A stretch of DNA of 64,000 nt. Origin: Micromonospora cathayae. Lineage in GTDB: Bacteria > Actinomycetota > Actinomycetes > Mycobacteriales > Micromonosporaceae. The notes under the pieces are model-generated. The model saw only the letters and a list, made by a program, of their open reading frames with translations. It was not told the origin of the DNA and did not search any database. The stretch covers positions 1 to 64,000 of the forward strand of contig NZ_CP118615.1 in assembly GCF_028993575.1 (NCBI RefSeq), given 5' to 3'. Both the position numbers and the translations under genes were made by a program. Positions 35,708-44,239 of this stretch are shown piece after piece; positions within the stretch are counted from its first letter, which is position 1; the number at the start of each line of letters is the position of its first letter.

Positions 35708-36856
35708 TCAGCGGAACGGTCCGCGTACCTCGTAGGTGATGCCGCCGGAGGAGAGGCCGGAGGTGCCGCGCTGCGAGGAGAAGTAGAGGCGGCTGCCGTC
35801 CGGGGAGAACGCCGGTCCGCAGATCTCCGACGAGGACTGTCCGGTGATCCGCAGGAACGGGGCGACCACCTCGTCCGGGGTGATGATGTTGATCTCCATG
35901 TTGCCGCCGTCCTCGGCCACGTAGAGGTCCCCACCCCGGCTGCCGGTGATGTTGTCCACCCCGGTCAGCGGCGCACTTCCGGAGACCAGCGAGTCGTCGT
36001 ACGCCAGGTCGATCCGCTGGGCGACGGCGTCGTACGCCCAGACCCGGTTGTCGCCCTTGGTGGTGAACCAGCAGGTGCCGTCGGCGTACCAGCAGCCCTC
36101 GCCGCCGTTGAACCGTTTCGCGCCGGCGACCTGGTCGCGGGTCTGGGTGGGCGAGCCGTCCGGGTCGGGCACCCGGGCCCAGCTGACCGGCCCGCTGGTG
36201 CCGGTGCCGGCCACCAGCACCTCCAGGGTGCCGGCGGAGAGGTCGCTCCAGACGGTGGGCCGGAACCGGTAGAAGCAGCCGGTCGGCTCGTCCTCGGTCA
36301 GGTAGATCACCTGCCGGTCCGGGTCGCAGGCGGCGGCCTCGTGGCTGAACCGGCCCAGCGCCGCCCGCCGTACCCCGGCCCGGCCGCCCTCCGGGTACGT
36401 CTCGTAGACGTAGCCCCGGTTGACCTCCTCGCCGGAGAGCCAGGTGCCCCAGGGGGTGGCTCCGCCGGCACAGTTGCGGTTGGTGTTTCCCAGGATGCGG
36501 TACGCGGACAAAATGTTCCCGGTGGCGTCGAAGCGTACGGCCGAGGCTCCCCCGGTGAGCGAGATCTCAGAGTTCGAGACGTAGATCCAGCCGGTTCCGG
36601 CGGCGAAGCAGGCCCCACCGTCCGGTGCGTCGTGCCAGGTGTAGCCGGTCGATCCGACCTGCTGCCGGGAGCGGGCGACCACCCGGCTGCTGAAGCCGGC
36701 CGGAAGCTGGATCCCGTTGGTGTCGGCCGCACCGAGCGGCCCGTACGGGCTGCTCCCGGGCTGGGCCGGAGCGGCCAGGGCGGCCCCGGACCAGAGGCTG
36801 CCGGAGAAGGCGGCGGCACCGGCCACGGTGGCACGCAGGAGGGTGCGACGGTCCAC
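35708..36856 (-). CDS. Tat-exported PhoX-like (DUF839) protein
   Basis: 382 aa from the GTG at 36856 (GGAGG five bases upstream), giving VDRRTLLRATVAGAAAFSG, a twin-arginine signal ending in ALAAPA; an ATG at 36910 would bury the signal. The mature part is a beta-propeller: TWLSGEEVNRGYVYE, ACDPDRQVIYLTEDEPTGCFYRF, RFNGGEGCWYADGTCWFTTKGDNRVWAYD and FSPDGSRLYFSSQRG. GEE, TEDE and GGEG acidic loops resemble the Ca/Fe-binding loops of PhoX phosphatases. The enzymatic activity is not certain. Confidence 0.82.
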   Translation of the reverse strand: MDRRTLLRATVAGAAAFSGSLWSGAALAAPAQPGSSPYGPLGAADTNGIQLPAGFSSRVVARSRQQVGSTGYTWHDAPDGGACFAAGTGWIYVSNSEISLTGGASAVRFDATGNILSAYRILGNTNRNCAGGATPWGTWLSGEEVNRGYVYETYPEGGRAGVRRAALGRFSHEAAACDPDRQVIYLTEDEPTGCFYRFRPTVWSDLSAGTLEVLVAGTGTSGPVSWARVPDPDGSPTQTRDQVAGAKRFNGGEGCWYADGTCWFTTKGDNRVWAYDAVAQRIDLAYDDSLVSGSAPLTGVDNITGSRGGDLYVAEDGGNMEINIITPDEVVAPFLRITGQSSSEICGPAFSPDGSRLYFSSQRGTSGLSSGGITYEVRGPFR

Positions 36857-36989
36857 GGGGGCCTCCAGAATGGGGGTGATGAACGCCGATGAAGCTACCG
36901 ACCATTCCATCGATGATGGTGAATGTCAGGGGGCTCCTTGCCGACGTCCGGATGAGCTTTTGGGGCACCGGTCGGGTAGGCTCGCCCCC

Positions 36990-37037
36990 GTGACTCGCTC
37001 GTATCGATGGTTTAGCCAGCCGGCTCGCAGCCGGTGA
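36990..37037 (+). CDS. Aromatic leader peptide (15 aa) of the DAHP synthase gene
   Basis: GTG-started frame VTRSYRWFSQPARSR, stopping at 37035-37037. Tyr, Trp and Phe fall within four codons (Y-R-W-F), exactly the three end products of the pathway whose first enzyme is encoded 137 bp downstream. The short frame overlaps an inverted repeat. This is the layout of an amino-acid-responsive leader peptide; the control itself is inferred. Confidence 0.65.
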   Translation: MTRSYRWFSQPARSR

Positions 37038-37128
37038 CTCGACCATGAGCTGACGTCACCACACTCCGAGCCGGCCAGGCGGGGATCACGCGATCCCCCT
37101 GCCATCTTGCCTACGAGCAGCCGGCTCG
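37017..37128 (+). promoter_or_regulatory. Putative transcription attenuator before DAHP synthase
   Basis: GCCGGCTCG (37019-37027) can pair locally with AGCCGG (37029-37034) or, perfectly, with CGAGCCGGC (37067-37075). A second GCCGGCTCG lies at 37120-37128 and competes for the same partner. A terminator-like hairpin AGGCGGGGATC / GATCCCCCTGCC is at 37077-37103. Alternative pairings set by ribosome position on the leader would switch the terminator. Confidence 0.55.
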
Positions 37129-37173
37129 ACCCGGGCGCCGGCCCCGGGGTTGGTCGGCGGAAGGACATCCACC

Positions 37174-38265
37174 GTGACGACCCCGGAGTCCGATCGCGTC
37201 ATCGATCAGCGGATCCAACGCGTCGTGCCGCTGACCACCCCGGCCCTGCTCCACCACGAACTCCCCCTCGACGACGCCCTCACCTCGGCCGTGATCGCCG
37301 GCCGCCGGTCGGTCAGCCGGGTGCTGGACCGCACCGACGACCGGCTGCTGGTGGTGGTCGGCCCGTGCTCGGTGCACGACCCGGCCGCCGCGCTGGACTA
37401 CGCCCACCGGCTCCGGGTGGCCGCCGAGCAGCACGCCGACGACCTGCTGGTGGTGATGCGGGTCTACTTCGAGAAGCCGCGCTCGACCGTCGGCTGGAAG
37501 GGCCTGATCAACGACCCGGGCCTGGACGGCTCCGGCGACGTCAACACCGGCCTGCGTACCGCCCGGGCGCTCCTGCTCGACGTGCTGCGCCTCGGCCTCC
37601 CGGTCGGCTGCGAGTTCCTCGACCCGATCACCCCGCAGTACATCGCCGACACGGTGGCCTGGGGCGCGATCGGCGCCCGGACGGTGGAGAGCCAGGTGCA
37701 CCGGCAGCTCGCCTCCGGCCTGTCCATGCCGATCGGCATGAAGAACCGCCCGGACGGCAGCATCGGCACCGCCGTGGACGCCATCCGGGCCGCCGGGGTG
37801 CCGCACGTCTTTCCGGGTATCGACGTCTCCGGTACGCCGGCGATCCTGCACACCCGGGGCAACGCCGACGGGCACCTGGTGCTGCGTGGCGGCCGGGGCC
37901 TGCCCAACTACGACGCCGACTCGGTGGCCGGGGCGCTGGCCCAGCTCCGGGCGGCGAACCTGCCCGAGCGGGTGGTGATCGACGCCAGCCACGACAACAG
38001 CGGCAAGGACCACCGCCGCCAGCCGGTGGTCGCGGCGGACGTGGCCGACCAGCTCGCCGCCGGCCAGCGCGGCATCGTCGGGATCATGCTGGAGAGCTTC
38101 CTGGAGCCCGGCCGGCAGGACCTGGACCCGACCCGGGAGCTGACCTACGGCCAGTCCGTCACCGACGCCTGCCTCGGCTGGAGCGACACCGCCCAGGTGC
38201 TGGAGACCCTCGCCACCGCCGTCCGGGCCCGGCGCGCCTACACCCCGCACCCCACCCCGGCCTGA
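37174..38265 (+). CDS. aroF: 3-deoxy-7-phosphoheptulonate (DAHP) synthase, type I
   Basis: 363 aa from the GTG at 37174 (GGAAGG upstream). It catalyses condensation of PEP and erythrose-4-phosphate, the first step to Phe, Tyr and Trp. AroF/G/H-family motifs are in order: VVVGPCSVHD, RVYFEKPRS, LINDPGLDGS, CEFLDPITPQY, IGARTVESQVHRQLASG, MPIGMKNRPDGS and VIDASHDNSGKDH, the metal and PEP ligands all present. Length is normal for the type I class. The aromatic leader and attenuator upstream suggest control by charged aromatic tRNAs. Actinomycetes often also have a type II enzyme; none is here. Confidence 0.94.
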   Translation: MTTPESDRVIDQRIQRVVPLTTPALLHHELPLDDALTSAVIAGRRSVSRVLDRTDDRLLVVVGPCSVHDPAAALDYAHRLRVAAEQHADDLLVVMRVYFEKPRSTVGWKGLINDPGLDGSGDVNTGLRTARALLLDVLRLGLPVGCEFLDPITPQYIADTVAWGAIGARTVESQVHRQLASGLSMPIGMKNRPDGSIGTAVDAIRAAGVPHVFPGIDVSGTPAILHTRGNADGHLVLRGGRGLPNYDADSVAGALAQLRAANLPERVVIDASHDNSGKDHRRQPVVAADVADQLAAGQRGIVGIMLESFLEPGRQDLDPTRELTYGQSVTDACLGWSDTAQVLETLATAVRARRAYTPHPTPA

Positions 38266-38370
38266 CCGCCGCAAACACAGCGCCGCCCTCCAGCCTGACC
38301 GCCGGAAACACAGCGCCGCCCTCCAGCCTGACCGGCGGACACCAGCGCCGGCCCGGCCTGACCCCGCAAA
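38261..38370. repeat. Four 33-bp tandem repeats
   Basis: Units beginning CCTGACCGCCGCAAACACAG start at 38261, 38294, 38327 and 38357; the first three spacings are 33, 33 and 30 bp. The array begins in the last codon of the DAHP synthase gene and runs into its terminator. Confidence 0.8.
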
Positions 38371-38372
38371 CA

Positions 38373-38407
38373 CAGCGCCGCCCCGGGCGAGGCCCGGGGC
38401 GGCGCTG
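38373..38407 (+). terminator. Strong hairpin after DAHP synthase
   Basis: Perfect 16-bp stem CAGCGCCGCCCCGGGC / GCCCGGGGCGGCGCTG with a three-base loop. Its ascending arm shares sequence with the adjacent 33-bp repeats (CAGCGCCGCC). Confidence 0.8.
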
Positions 38408-38632
38408 GTGTCGGTGTGCAGGTCGCCTCTCGGCGAGTGGCACGACGCGGCTCCAGCCGGACGGTATTCCGCGAAGGCAGTTAGGTGAGGCCCGGGGACA
38501 CTGGTCACACCGACACCTCACACAACGGCCGGACCCGGTCGGGTGTTCCGGGCCGGGATGTGGTCCCGCTCACCCGCCGCACCCGTGGTGGGCGCGACGT
38601 TTGACCGATTCCGGCACGGGTAGCTGATCACC

Positions 38633-38842
38633 GTGACCGACGAACCAGCCAACCGGGCGATGCTCGACGACCTGCTGGACGACATCTACCACGGGCAGGA
38701 GCGGGTGACTCAGGCCGAGATCCACCGCCGGGCGGTGGCCGCCGAGCTACCCGCCGAGCTGCTGACCCGGATCTCCGCGCTGCCGCAGGGCGAGTACGCG
38801 ATGGACGAGGTGGCCGACCTGCTCGGCGGCTCGGCGGTCTGA
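38633..38842 (+). CDS. Small conserved hypothetical protein
   Basis: 69 aa, GTG start. Helical and acidic: ANRAMLDDLLDDIYHGQERV, then QAEIHRRAVAAELPAELL, ending GEYAMDEVADLLGG. No family or enzyme motif is recognised. It lies 65 bp ahead of another small acidic protein in the same direction, so the two may form a pair. Confidence 0.65.
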   Translation: MTDEPANRAMLDDLLDDIYHGQERVTQAEIHRRAVAAELPAELLTRISALPQGEYAMDEVADLLGGSAV

Positions 38843-38906
38843 GCCGGCGCACCCCCGACGGGTCCGCCCGGACCCGGACCGCCCGACGACGGAGAGGACG
38901 AACGAC

Positions 38907-39098
38907 ATGACCGACCGGGACGAGCACGAGCAGGTTCCCGCTCTCGGCCAGCCGCCGGAGGGCCAGGGCCTGACCGACGAGCCGGACTTCGCCGAGGAAC
39001 ACGACCGCACCGCCGTCGACCGGGACATCGTCACCGGTGAGGACGAGGAGGAACGGGAGCCGGAGTCGCCGCGCGGCTGGTCCGGCATGCAGCGCTGA
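38907..39098 (+). CDS. Small acidic protein, unknown
   Basis: 63 aa, ATG with GGAGAGG 9 bases upstream. Almost entirely charged and Pro/Gly residues: DRDEHEQVPALGQPPEGQ, FAEEHDRTAVDRDIVTGEDEEE, ending RGWSGMQR. Predicted disordered. Ends before a bidirectional terminator. Confidence 0.6.
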   Translation: MTDRDEHEQVPALGQPPEGQGLTDEPDFAEEHDRTAVDRDIVTGEDEEEREPESPRGWSGMQR

Positions 39099-39117
39099 CC
39101 GGGGACGTACCGGCCGG

Positions 39118-39147
39118 AAGGGGAGGGAGCCACGGCTCCCTCCCCTT
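39118..39147. terminator. Bidirectional terminator
   Basis: Stem AAGGGGAGGGAGC / GCTCCCTCCCCTT separates the convergent genes ending at 39098 (+) and 39165 (-). Each side has a short A or T/C run. Confidence 0.75.
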
Positions 39148-39164
39148 CTCGCGTTCCCCGGCGC

Positions 39165-39704
39165 TCAGTCCCGGTGCCGGTCCCCCTCGGCGGCCTGCTG
39201 CGCGACGGCGTACCCCATCTGGAGGAAGTCGGAGGCGGCGACCGCGGTCAGCGCGGTGGCGACCAGCCGGGTCAGCCGGGGCGCGAGGACCAGACCCCCG
39301 GTCAGCCCGGTGGCGACCCAGACCGCCAGGCAAAACGGGCAGCTCAGCAGCTCCCCGATGGCGTGCCGGGTGGCGCTGCCGGAGTCCCGTACCTCCTCCA
39401 TCACCTCACCGCTGCCGATCGGCTTCTCGTACCGGGTGAACGGGGCCCGCAGCGGGCTGGTCACCGCGTCCTTCGAGAGCAGCCGGCTCAGTTTGTGGGT
39501 GGCGACGGCGAGCAGCACCACGTCGGCCGGCGCGGGCCGCTCCGGCACCGGCCGGCCGGTCGCCTTGACCAGCGCGGCGATCGAGGCGGTGACGGCGGCG
39601 TAGGTGCCCATCGCCGCCAGGTAACCGTCCAGCGGTCGGTGCTCGTGCGGCGCGTACGCCCGGCGCAGCCGCGCCACCCTCTCCTTCAGGCCACTCCGGG
39701 TCAC
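39165..39704 (-). CDS. DUF1360 membrane protein
   Basis: 179 aa from the GTG at 39704 with AAGGAG upstream. Three or four hydrophobic segments ([57 protein letters not shown]). The signatures [22 protein letters not shown] and [13 protein letters not shown] are those of DUF1360, seen also in Bacillus spore-coat neighbours. Function unknown. The CxxC in CPFC could be redox-active or metal-binding. Confidence 0.85.
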   Translation of the reverse strand: MTRSGLKERVARLRRAYAPHEHRPLDGYLAAMGTYAAVTASIAALVKATGRPVPERPAPADVVLLAVATHKLSRLLSKDAVTSPLRAPFTRYEKPIGSGEVMEEVRDSGSATRHAIGELLSCPFCLAVWVATGLTGGLVLAPRLTRLVATALTAVAASDFLQMGYAVAQQAAEGDRHRD

Positions 39705-39845
39705 AAGTTTCTCCTTGCGTCGATGGGGTCGGGCGGGTGGACGGCCGCCGACCGTCCCGGGCGGGCCCGGCCGCTCGCCGGATCAGCCGGGAGCCGGTCC
39801 GGTCGCGGGCCGGAGCAGCCGCTCGCCGGTTCAGTCGGGGCCGGG

Positions 39846-40184
39846 TCAGCCGGCGGTCAGGTTGTCGGCCACCTCGCGGGCGAGGTTGGCCAGGGTCCGG
39901 TCGGCGAGCGCCTCGTCGGCGCGCCGCTCGGCGGAGTCGCCGGCCAGGTCCAGCCGGACCCGGGCACCCCCGGCGTCGGCCGGCTCCACCTCGATCTCGG
40001 CCGACCAGCCGGGGTTCGCGGCGCTGCTCCACCGGGCCCGCAGCCCCTCCGGCATGACCTCCGGGCGCTGGTCGCCGTCGGTACGCAGCGGTTCCGGCAG
40101 CCAGGCCGCCGCCCGGTCCGGATCGGTGGCGGTACTGAACACCACCTCCGGTGGCGCCGACATGCCCCGCTCGACGTGCGCCAT
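39846..40184 (-). CDS. SRPBCC (START-like) family protein
   Basis: 112 aa. It opens [31 protein letters not shown], the typical START/Bet v1-like first strand and helices, continues with [21 protein letters not shown] and [11 protein letters not shown] strands, and closes with a long helix ([21 protein letters not shown]). It binds an unknown hydrophobic ligand. The ATG overlaps the stop of the upstream gene (ATGA). Confidence 0.8.
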   Translation of the reverse strand: MAHVERGMSAPPEVVFSTATDPDRAAAWLPEPLRTDGDQRPEVMPEGLRARWSSAANPGWSAEIEVEPADAGGARVRLDLAGDSAERRADEALADRTLANLAREVADNLTAG

Positions 40185-40525
40185 CAGGCGTCCCGCAGCC
40201 GACTCGGGTCGACCTCCCGGCCCGGATGGCGGGCCAGGTACTCCGTCTCCAGTTCGGCGGTCCGCCGCAGGTGGTTGGCGAGCGCGGAGTCCGCCGCGTG
40301 CCGCAGGGTGTCCAGCCGGGTGCGGTGCAGGCTGTGCATCTCGCGGATCAGATCCTCGTCCCCCAGCTCGGCGGGGTCGATGCCGAGCAGCTCGCTGTCG
40401 GTGTCGGCGTCGACGGCGGCCATGTCGTGCAGATGGTCACCGTCCCACTCGGGCAGCCGCTGCTCCGGGCTGTCCACCGCCGCGCCGCGCGGCGGGAACC
40501 CGTCAGGTCGTAGCGATCCGGTCAT
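40184..40525 (-). CDS. Conserved hypothetical protein (DUF6158-like)
   Basis: 113 aa from the ATG at 40525, GGGAGG upstream. The second half is strongly patterned: [31 protein letters not shown], then [25 protein letters not shown] recall this as a small actinobacterial family, probably DUF6158, but cannot verify it. It is coupled to the SRPBCC gene. Confidence 0.7.
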   Translation of the reverse strand: MTGSLRPDGFPPRGAAVDSPEQRLPEWDGDHLHDMAAVDADTDSELLGIDPAELGDEDLIREMHSLHRTRLDTLRHAADSALANHLRRTAELETEYLARHPGREVDPSRLRDA

Positions 40526-40686
40526 CGTCGCCTCCCTGGTCTCGGATGGGCCGGCAGCTAGACGGATGCCCACACGGGCGGACACCAAACCAACGGTCGT
40601 CCGGCTTGGTCTGCTCCCCGGTCACCGGGACACCCGGCTACGACGCCGTGTCGGAGACGCCGGGCGGCCCCGGTACCCTCGATGCC

Positions 40687-41220
40687 ATGAAGCGGCTCTG
40701 GACACCGGCGTGGATCGCCCGCCACGTGGCCATGGTCGTGCTGGTCGTCGGGTTCTGCGCGCTGGGCTGGTGGCAGATCAGCCGGGCCACCGCCGGCGGC
40801 AACTCGTCGAGCTGGGCCTACGCCGTGGAGTGGCCGATCTTCGCGGCCTTCGTGGTCTTCGTGTGGTGGCGGGAGATCCGGCACACCCTGCGGGAGGACG
40901 CCGGCCCGCCCGGCGAGCCCGACGGCCCAGCGGACGGCCCCGGCGCGGGGTCGACCGGCGCAGCCCCGGGCGGCCCGGCCGCCGACGCCCCGGCCCGGCC
41001 CGGCGCCCCCGGGAACCCGGGGCCGGTCCCGTCCGGCAGCACGCCGGGCGCGCCGGAGCCGGCCCCGACCGGCCCGCCGGTGGTACGCCGACCGGTGCGG
41101 GTGGTCCGGGCGACCGTACCGGCGGCCGACGGTGAGGACGCCGACCTGGCCGCGTACAACCACTACCTGTCATGGTTGAACGCCAATCCGGGCGCCCGGC
41201 CCGGTGACTACCCCGGCTGA
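40687..41220 (+). CDS. Two-helix membrane protein with Pro/Gly-rich tail
   Basis: 177 aa from the ATG at 40687. It opens [12 protein letters not shown] then transmembrane segment 1 ([18 protein letters not shown]) and segment 2 ([19 protein letters not shown]), a topology seen in a widespread actinobacterial family of unknown role. About 80 Pro/Gly/Ala residues follow, ending in a conserved-looking [22 protein letters not shown]. The YNxYLxxLN end is typical of the family. It lies 26 bp before the DUF3817 gene. Confidence 0.75.
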   Translation: MKRLWTPAWIARHVAMVVLVVGFCALGWWQISRATAGGNSSSWAYAVEWPIFAAFVVFVWWREIRHTLREDAGPPGEPDGPADGPGAGSTGAAPGGPAADAPARPGAPGNPGPVPSGSTPGAPEPAPTGPPVVRRPVRVVRATVPAADGEDADLAAYNHYLSWLNANPGARPGDYPG

Positions 41221-41246
41221 GCCGGAGCGGAAGGACGGAACGAACC

Positions 41247-41573
41247 GTGCGCGCAGCCCTTACCCGGTACCGCGTGATCGCCTGGATCGTGGGCGTGGTG
41301 CTGATCCTGTTGGTGGTGATCGGCATGCCGCTGAAGTACGGCTTCGACGAGCCGGTCGTGGTCGAGACGATCGGTCCGGCGCACGGCTTCCTGTACATGG
41401 TCTACCTGGTCGCCGCCTTCGACCTGGCCCGGCGGGCCGAGTGGTCGCTGAAGCGGATGGCGCTGGTGATGCTCGCCGGTACGGTGCCGTTCGTCTCCTT
41501 CTACGCGGAGCGTCGGGTGAGCCGCTGGGTGACGGCCGACCCGGCCCGCACCCCGGAACCGGTCGCCGGCTGA
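41247..41573 (+). CDS. DUF3817 integral membrane protein
   Basis: 108 aa from the GTG at 41247. Three hydrophobic segments with the family signature: TRYRVIAWIVGVVLILLVV, PAHGFLYMVYLVAAFDLARR and MALVMLAGTVPFVSFYAERR. Function unknown. The order with the preceding two-helix protein is a common actinobacterial pair. Confidence 0.88.
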   Translation: MRAALTRYRVIAWIVGVVLILLVVIGMPLKYGFDEPVVVETIGPAHGFLYMVYLVAAFDLARRAEWSLKRMALVMLAGTVPFVSFYAERRVSRWVTADPARTPEPVAG

Positions 41574-41715
41574 CGTCCCACCGGTCCCGTCCGTCCCGGG
41601 CTTCCCGGCGGTCGACTCCCGTCCCGGGTTAGGTTGGTACGCCGGTGGAGGTCCCGCTCCACCGCTGCCGCCGGACGTCCCCGGTGGTGCCCCCCGGGAG
41701 AGGAGCCGGCCACTC

Positions 41716-42687
41716 GTGTCGTCGTTACGGATCCTGCTGCGGTCCCTGGTCGTCGGCGGTCTGGTCGCCGCCCTGCTCGCGCCCGGCGCGGTGGCCCGCG
41801 CGGAGCCGACACCGGCGGAGCTGACCCGGCAGATCGAGGCGTCCTCGACAAAGCTGGAACGGGTGGTCGAGTCCTGGAACAAGCTCAACGAGGACATCAA
41901 GGCCAACCGGGCGGCGGTGGCGAAGCTGGAGGCCCGGATCGGGCCGCTGGAGAAGCAGGTCGAGCAGGGCCGCGCCGACGTCGGCCGGTACGCGGTGACC
42001 GCGTACAAGACCGGTGGTCTGGGCACCGCCGACGTGCTGCTGCGCACCGACGACCGGGCCGAGCTGCTGGCCCGGCTCGGCACCCTCGACCAGCTCGCCC
42101 GGCACCGGGAACAGCAGATCACCGGACTGAGCACGACCCAGCGGCAGCTGCTGGACACCAAGGCCCGGCTGGAGGCCACCCTGGCCCGGCAGGCCGCCCA
42201 GGCCCGCGAGCTGGCCGCCGGCCGGAAGAAGATCGAGAAGGACCTGAGCCGCCTGTACGAGCTGCGCCGCCAGGCGTACGGGTCGGCCACCGAGAAACCG
42301 AAGCCGAAGCCGGCCGCCGCGCCGAAGACGCCCGCCGCCTCCGGGAAGGCCGGCGTCGCGGTGCGGTACGCGTACGGTGCGCTGGGCAAGCCGTACCGGT
42401 GGGGCGAGGACGGCCCCGACGGGTACGACTGTTCCGGGCTGACCTCGGCCGCGTGGCGGGCCGCCGGGAAGTCGTTGCCGCACAACACCGCGATGCAGTG
42501 GAACGTGGTGGCCCGGATCGGCCGCGCCGACCTGCGCCCCGGCGACCTGGTCTTCTACCGCAGTCTCGGGCACGTGGCGCTGTACGTCGGCGACGGCAAG
42601 GTGATCCACGCGCCGACCTTCGGCCGCAACGTGGAGATCCGCGACGTCGACCTGCTGCCCCCGTACGGGTACGGCCGGGTCCGCTGA
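41716..42687 (+). CDS. Secreted NlpC/P60 cell-wall hydrolase with coiled coil
   Basis: 323 aa from a GTG. The signal peptide spans about 1-30 (RILLRSLVVGG ... VARAEP). A long coiled coil runs at 33-195 (LTRQIEASSTKLERVVESW, KLEARIGPLEKQVEQGR, LDTKARLEATLARQ), then a Lys/Pro/Ala linker, and NlpC/P60 from ~215. Catalytic residues are Cys in YDCSGL, His in LGHVALYVG and a third polar residue His in VIHAP. This is the RipA/CwlO type of D,L-endopeptidase that cuts peptidoglycan stem peptides; the coiled coil would be controlled by FtsEX-type partners, which are not here. Confidence 0.92.
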   Translation: MSSLRILLRSLVVGGLVAALLAPGAVARAEPTPAELTRQIEASSTKLERVVESWNKLNEDIKANRAAVAKLEARIGPLEKQVEQGRADVGRYAVTAYKTGGLGTADVLLRTDDRAELLARLGTLDQLARHREQQITGLSTTQRQLLDTKARLEATLARQAAQARELAAGRKKIEKDLSRLYELRRQAYGSATEKPKPKPAAAPKTPAASGKAGVAVRYAYGALGKPYRWGEDGPDGYDCSGLTSAAWRAAGKSLPHNTAMQWNVVARIGRADLRPGDLVFYRSLGHVALYVGDGKVIHAPTFGRNVEIRDVDLLPPYGYGRVR

Positions 42688-42746
42688 GCGTGCCGCCGAC
42701 GGACCGGCAGCGGGGCGGCCCGCTGATGACCCCGGACACGACGAAC

Positions 42747-42775
42747 GGCCGGCGTCCCATCTCGGGACGCCGGCC
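42747..42775. terminator. Bidirectional terminator
   Basis: Perfect 12-bp stem GGCCGGCGTCCC / GGGACGCCGGCC with an ATCTC loop, between the convergent NlpC/P60 and sigma-factor genes. Confidence 0.8.
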
Positions 42776-42797
42776 GGACGTGGTCGTTCCTACCGGA

Positions 42798-43799
42798 TCA
42801 GGCCGCCTGGAGCCCTTCCGCGCGGGCCAGCTCACGCAGCCGGCCGAGCGCCTGGATCTCCAGCTGCCGGATCCGCTCCCGGGAGAGCGAGAAGCGCGAC
42901 GCGACCTCGGTCAGCGAGTGCTCCCGCCCGTCCTCCAGGCCGTACCGGGCCCGCATGATGCCGGCGGACCGGTCGTCCAGGTGGTTGAGCAGGCCCTCGA
43001 TCCGCTGCCGCTCCAGGCCGGTGAGGACGATCTCCTCCGGCGAGGGGGCGTCGCTGTCGGCCACCAGGTCACCGAGGTTGGTGTCGCCGTCGTCGCCCAC
43101 CGGGGTGTCCAACGAGACGGTGTCCTGCGACCAGCGGACCAGCTCGTTGACCCGCTCGACGGTGACGCCGAGGGCCGCCGCGATCTGCTCCGGCTCCGGG
43201 TCGCTGCCCAGCTCACGGGTGAGCTGACGGGCCACGTTGCGCATCCGGTTGACGTCCTCGACCAGGTGCACCGGCAGTCGTACGGTGCGCTCCTGCTGGG
43301 CGATCGCCCGGCTGATCGCCTGCCGGATCCACCAGGTCGCGTAGGTGGAGAACTTGTAGCCCCGCTCGTAGTCGAACTTCTCGACCGCCCGGACCAGACC
43401 GGTGTTGCCCTCCTGGATCAGGTCCAGCATGGGCATTCCGGAGCGGACGTAGCGGCGGGCGATCGAGACGACCAGCCGCAGGTTCGCCCGGATGAACAGG
43501 TCCTTGGCCCGCTCCCCCTCGGCGACCAGCCGCTCCAGCTCGTCCCGGCCGACGCCGACCGGGATCCGGTCCTCGACGAGCAGGTGCTCGGCGTAGAGGC
43601 CGGCCTCGATCGCCTTGGAGAGTTCGACCTCCTTGGCGGCGTCCAGCAGCGGCGTCCGGGAGATCTCGTGAAGGTAGACGCCGACCAGGTCGCGCTCCTC
43701 GGCAACCTCGTCGGTTCGCATGCCGATGTTCTTGTCCACGTTGCCCACGGTCCCCTCGCTCGCGCCGGTCACCCGGTTCCTTGCCATCCCCACGTCCAT
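42798..43799 (-). CDS. Group-2 sigma-70 factor (HrdA/SigB-type)
   Basis: 333 aa from the ATG at 43799 (GGAGGG upstream); an in-frame ATG 12 bp downstream (MARNRVTG) is also possible. Region 1.2 is DLVGVYLHEISRTPLL; region 2 has FIRANLRLVVSIARRY and DLIQEGNTGLVRAVEKF, then YATWWIRQAISRA (region 2.4); region 3 has RLPVHLVEDVNRM; region 4.2 is SLTEVASRFSLSRERIRQLE. There is no region 1.1, so it is a non-essential primary-like sigma factor rather than the housekeeping one. The ~440 bp upstream is free of genes and probably holds its promoters. Confidence 0.93.
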   Translation of the reverse strand: MDVGMARNRVTGASEGTVGNVDKNIGMRTDEVAEERDLVGVYLHEISRTPLLDAAKEVELSKAIEAGLYAEHLLVEDRIPVGVGRDELERLVAEGERAKDLFIRANLRLVVSIARRYVRSGMPMLDLIQEGNTGLVRAVEKFDYERGYKFSTYATWWIRQAISRAIAQQERTVRLPVHLVEDVNRMRNVARQLTRELGSDPEPEQIAAALGVTVERVNELVRWSQDTVSLDTPVGDDGDTNLGDLVADSDAPSPEEIVLTGLERQRIEGLLNHLDDRSAGIMRARYGLEDGREHSLTEVASRFSLSRERIRQLEIQALGRLRELARAEGLQAA

Positions 43800-44239
43800 C
43801 AGCCCTCCCCCGTAATCTCCGCTGTGCCCACCGGTGCTGACACCTACACAACAGATGGGACGCGCCGGGGATTCCATGTCATGAGTCGAAACTGTCACGA
43901 GTGCCTGAGTGTCAGCTGAAAGCACGATCGACGTTTGCTGTCAGCACCCCGTCCGGCGGCCTGCCGGTGGGCAGCGGAGAATGGCGACGGGACTGCTCGT
44001 CCGCTGGTGGGCAGCGAATCATCGCGTACCCCCCACGCACAGCGACCCACGTCACCGGTCGGCTGCGATCCTGGTCACTGGGAGATACGCGTCGCAGGGG
44101 TGGTCGGTTCATCCATGTGCTCAGGATTACCCCGCGCCCCGGTGAAGTATCCGCCCCCGCACCGCCACACCGTGGATGTGGTCGCCGGGTGGGCGGTGAC
44201 GGCGGCCCGCACGGGCGCGGGCGGTGGGCGGTGGGGCGG
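43800..44239. other. Upstream region of the sigma-factor gene; no gene seen
   Basis: I find no supportable coding frame. The stretch separates the sigma-factor start from the murQ stop and is expected to carry the sigma gene's promoter; I cannot place -35/-10 boxes with confidence. Confidence 0.5.

Noticed and set aside
41580..41715. c-di-AMP (ydaO) riboswitch upstream of the NlpC/P60 gene
   Set aside because: Actinomycete wall hydrolases often have one, but I cannot find the conserved core; only a GGTGGAGG...CTCCACC hairpin is visible. A covariance-model search would settle it.
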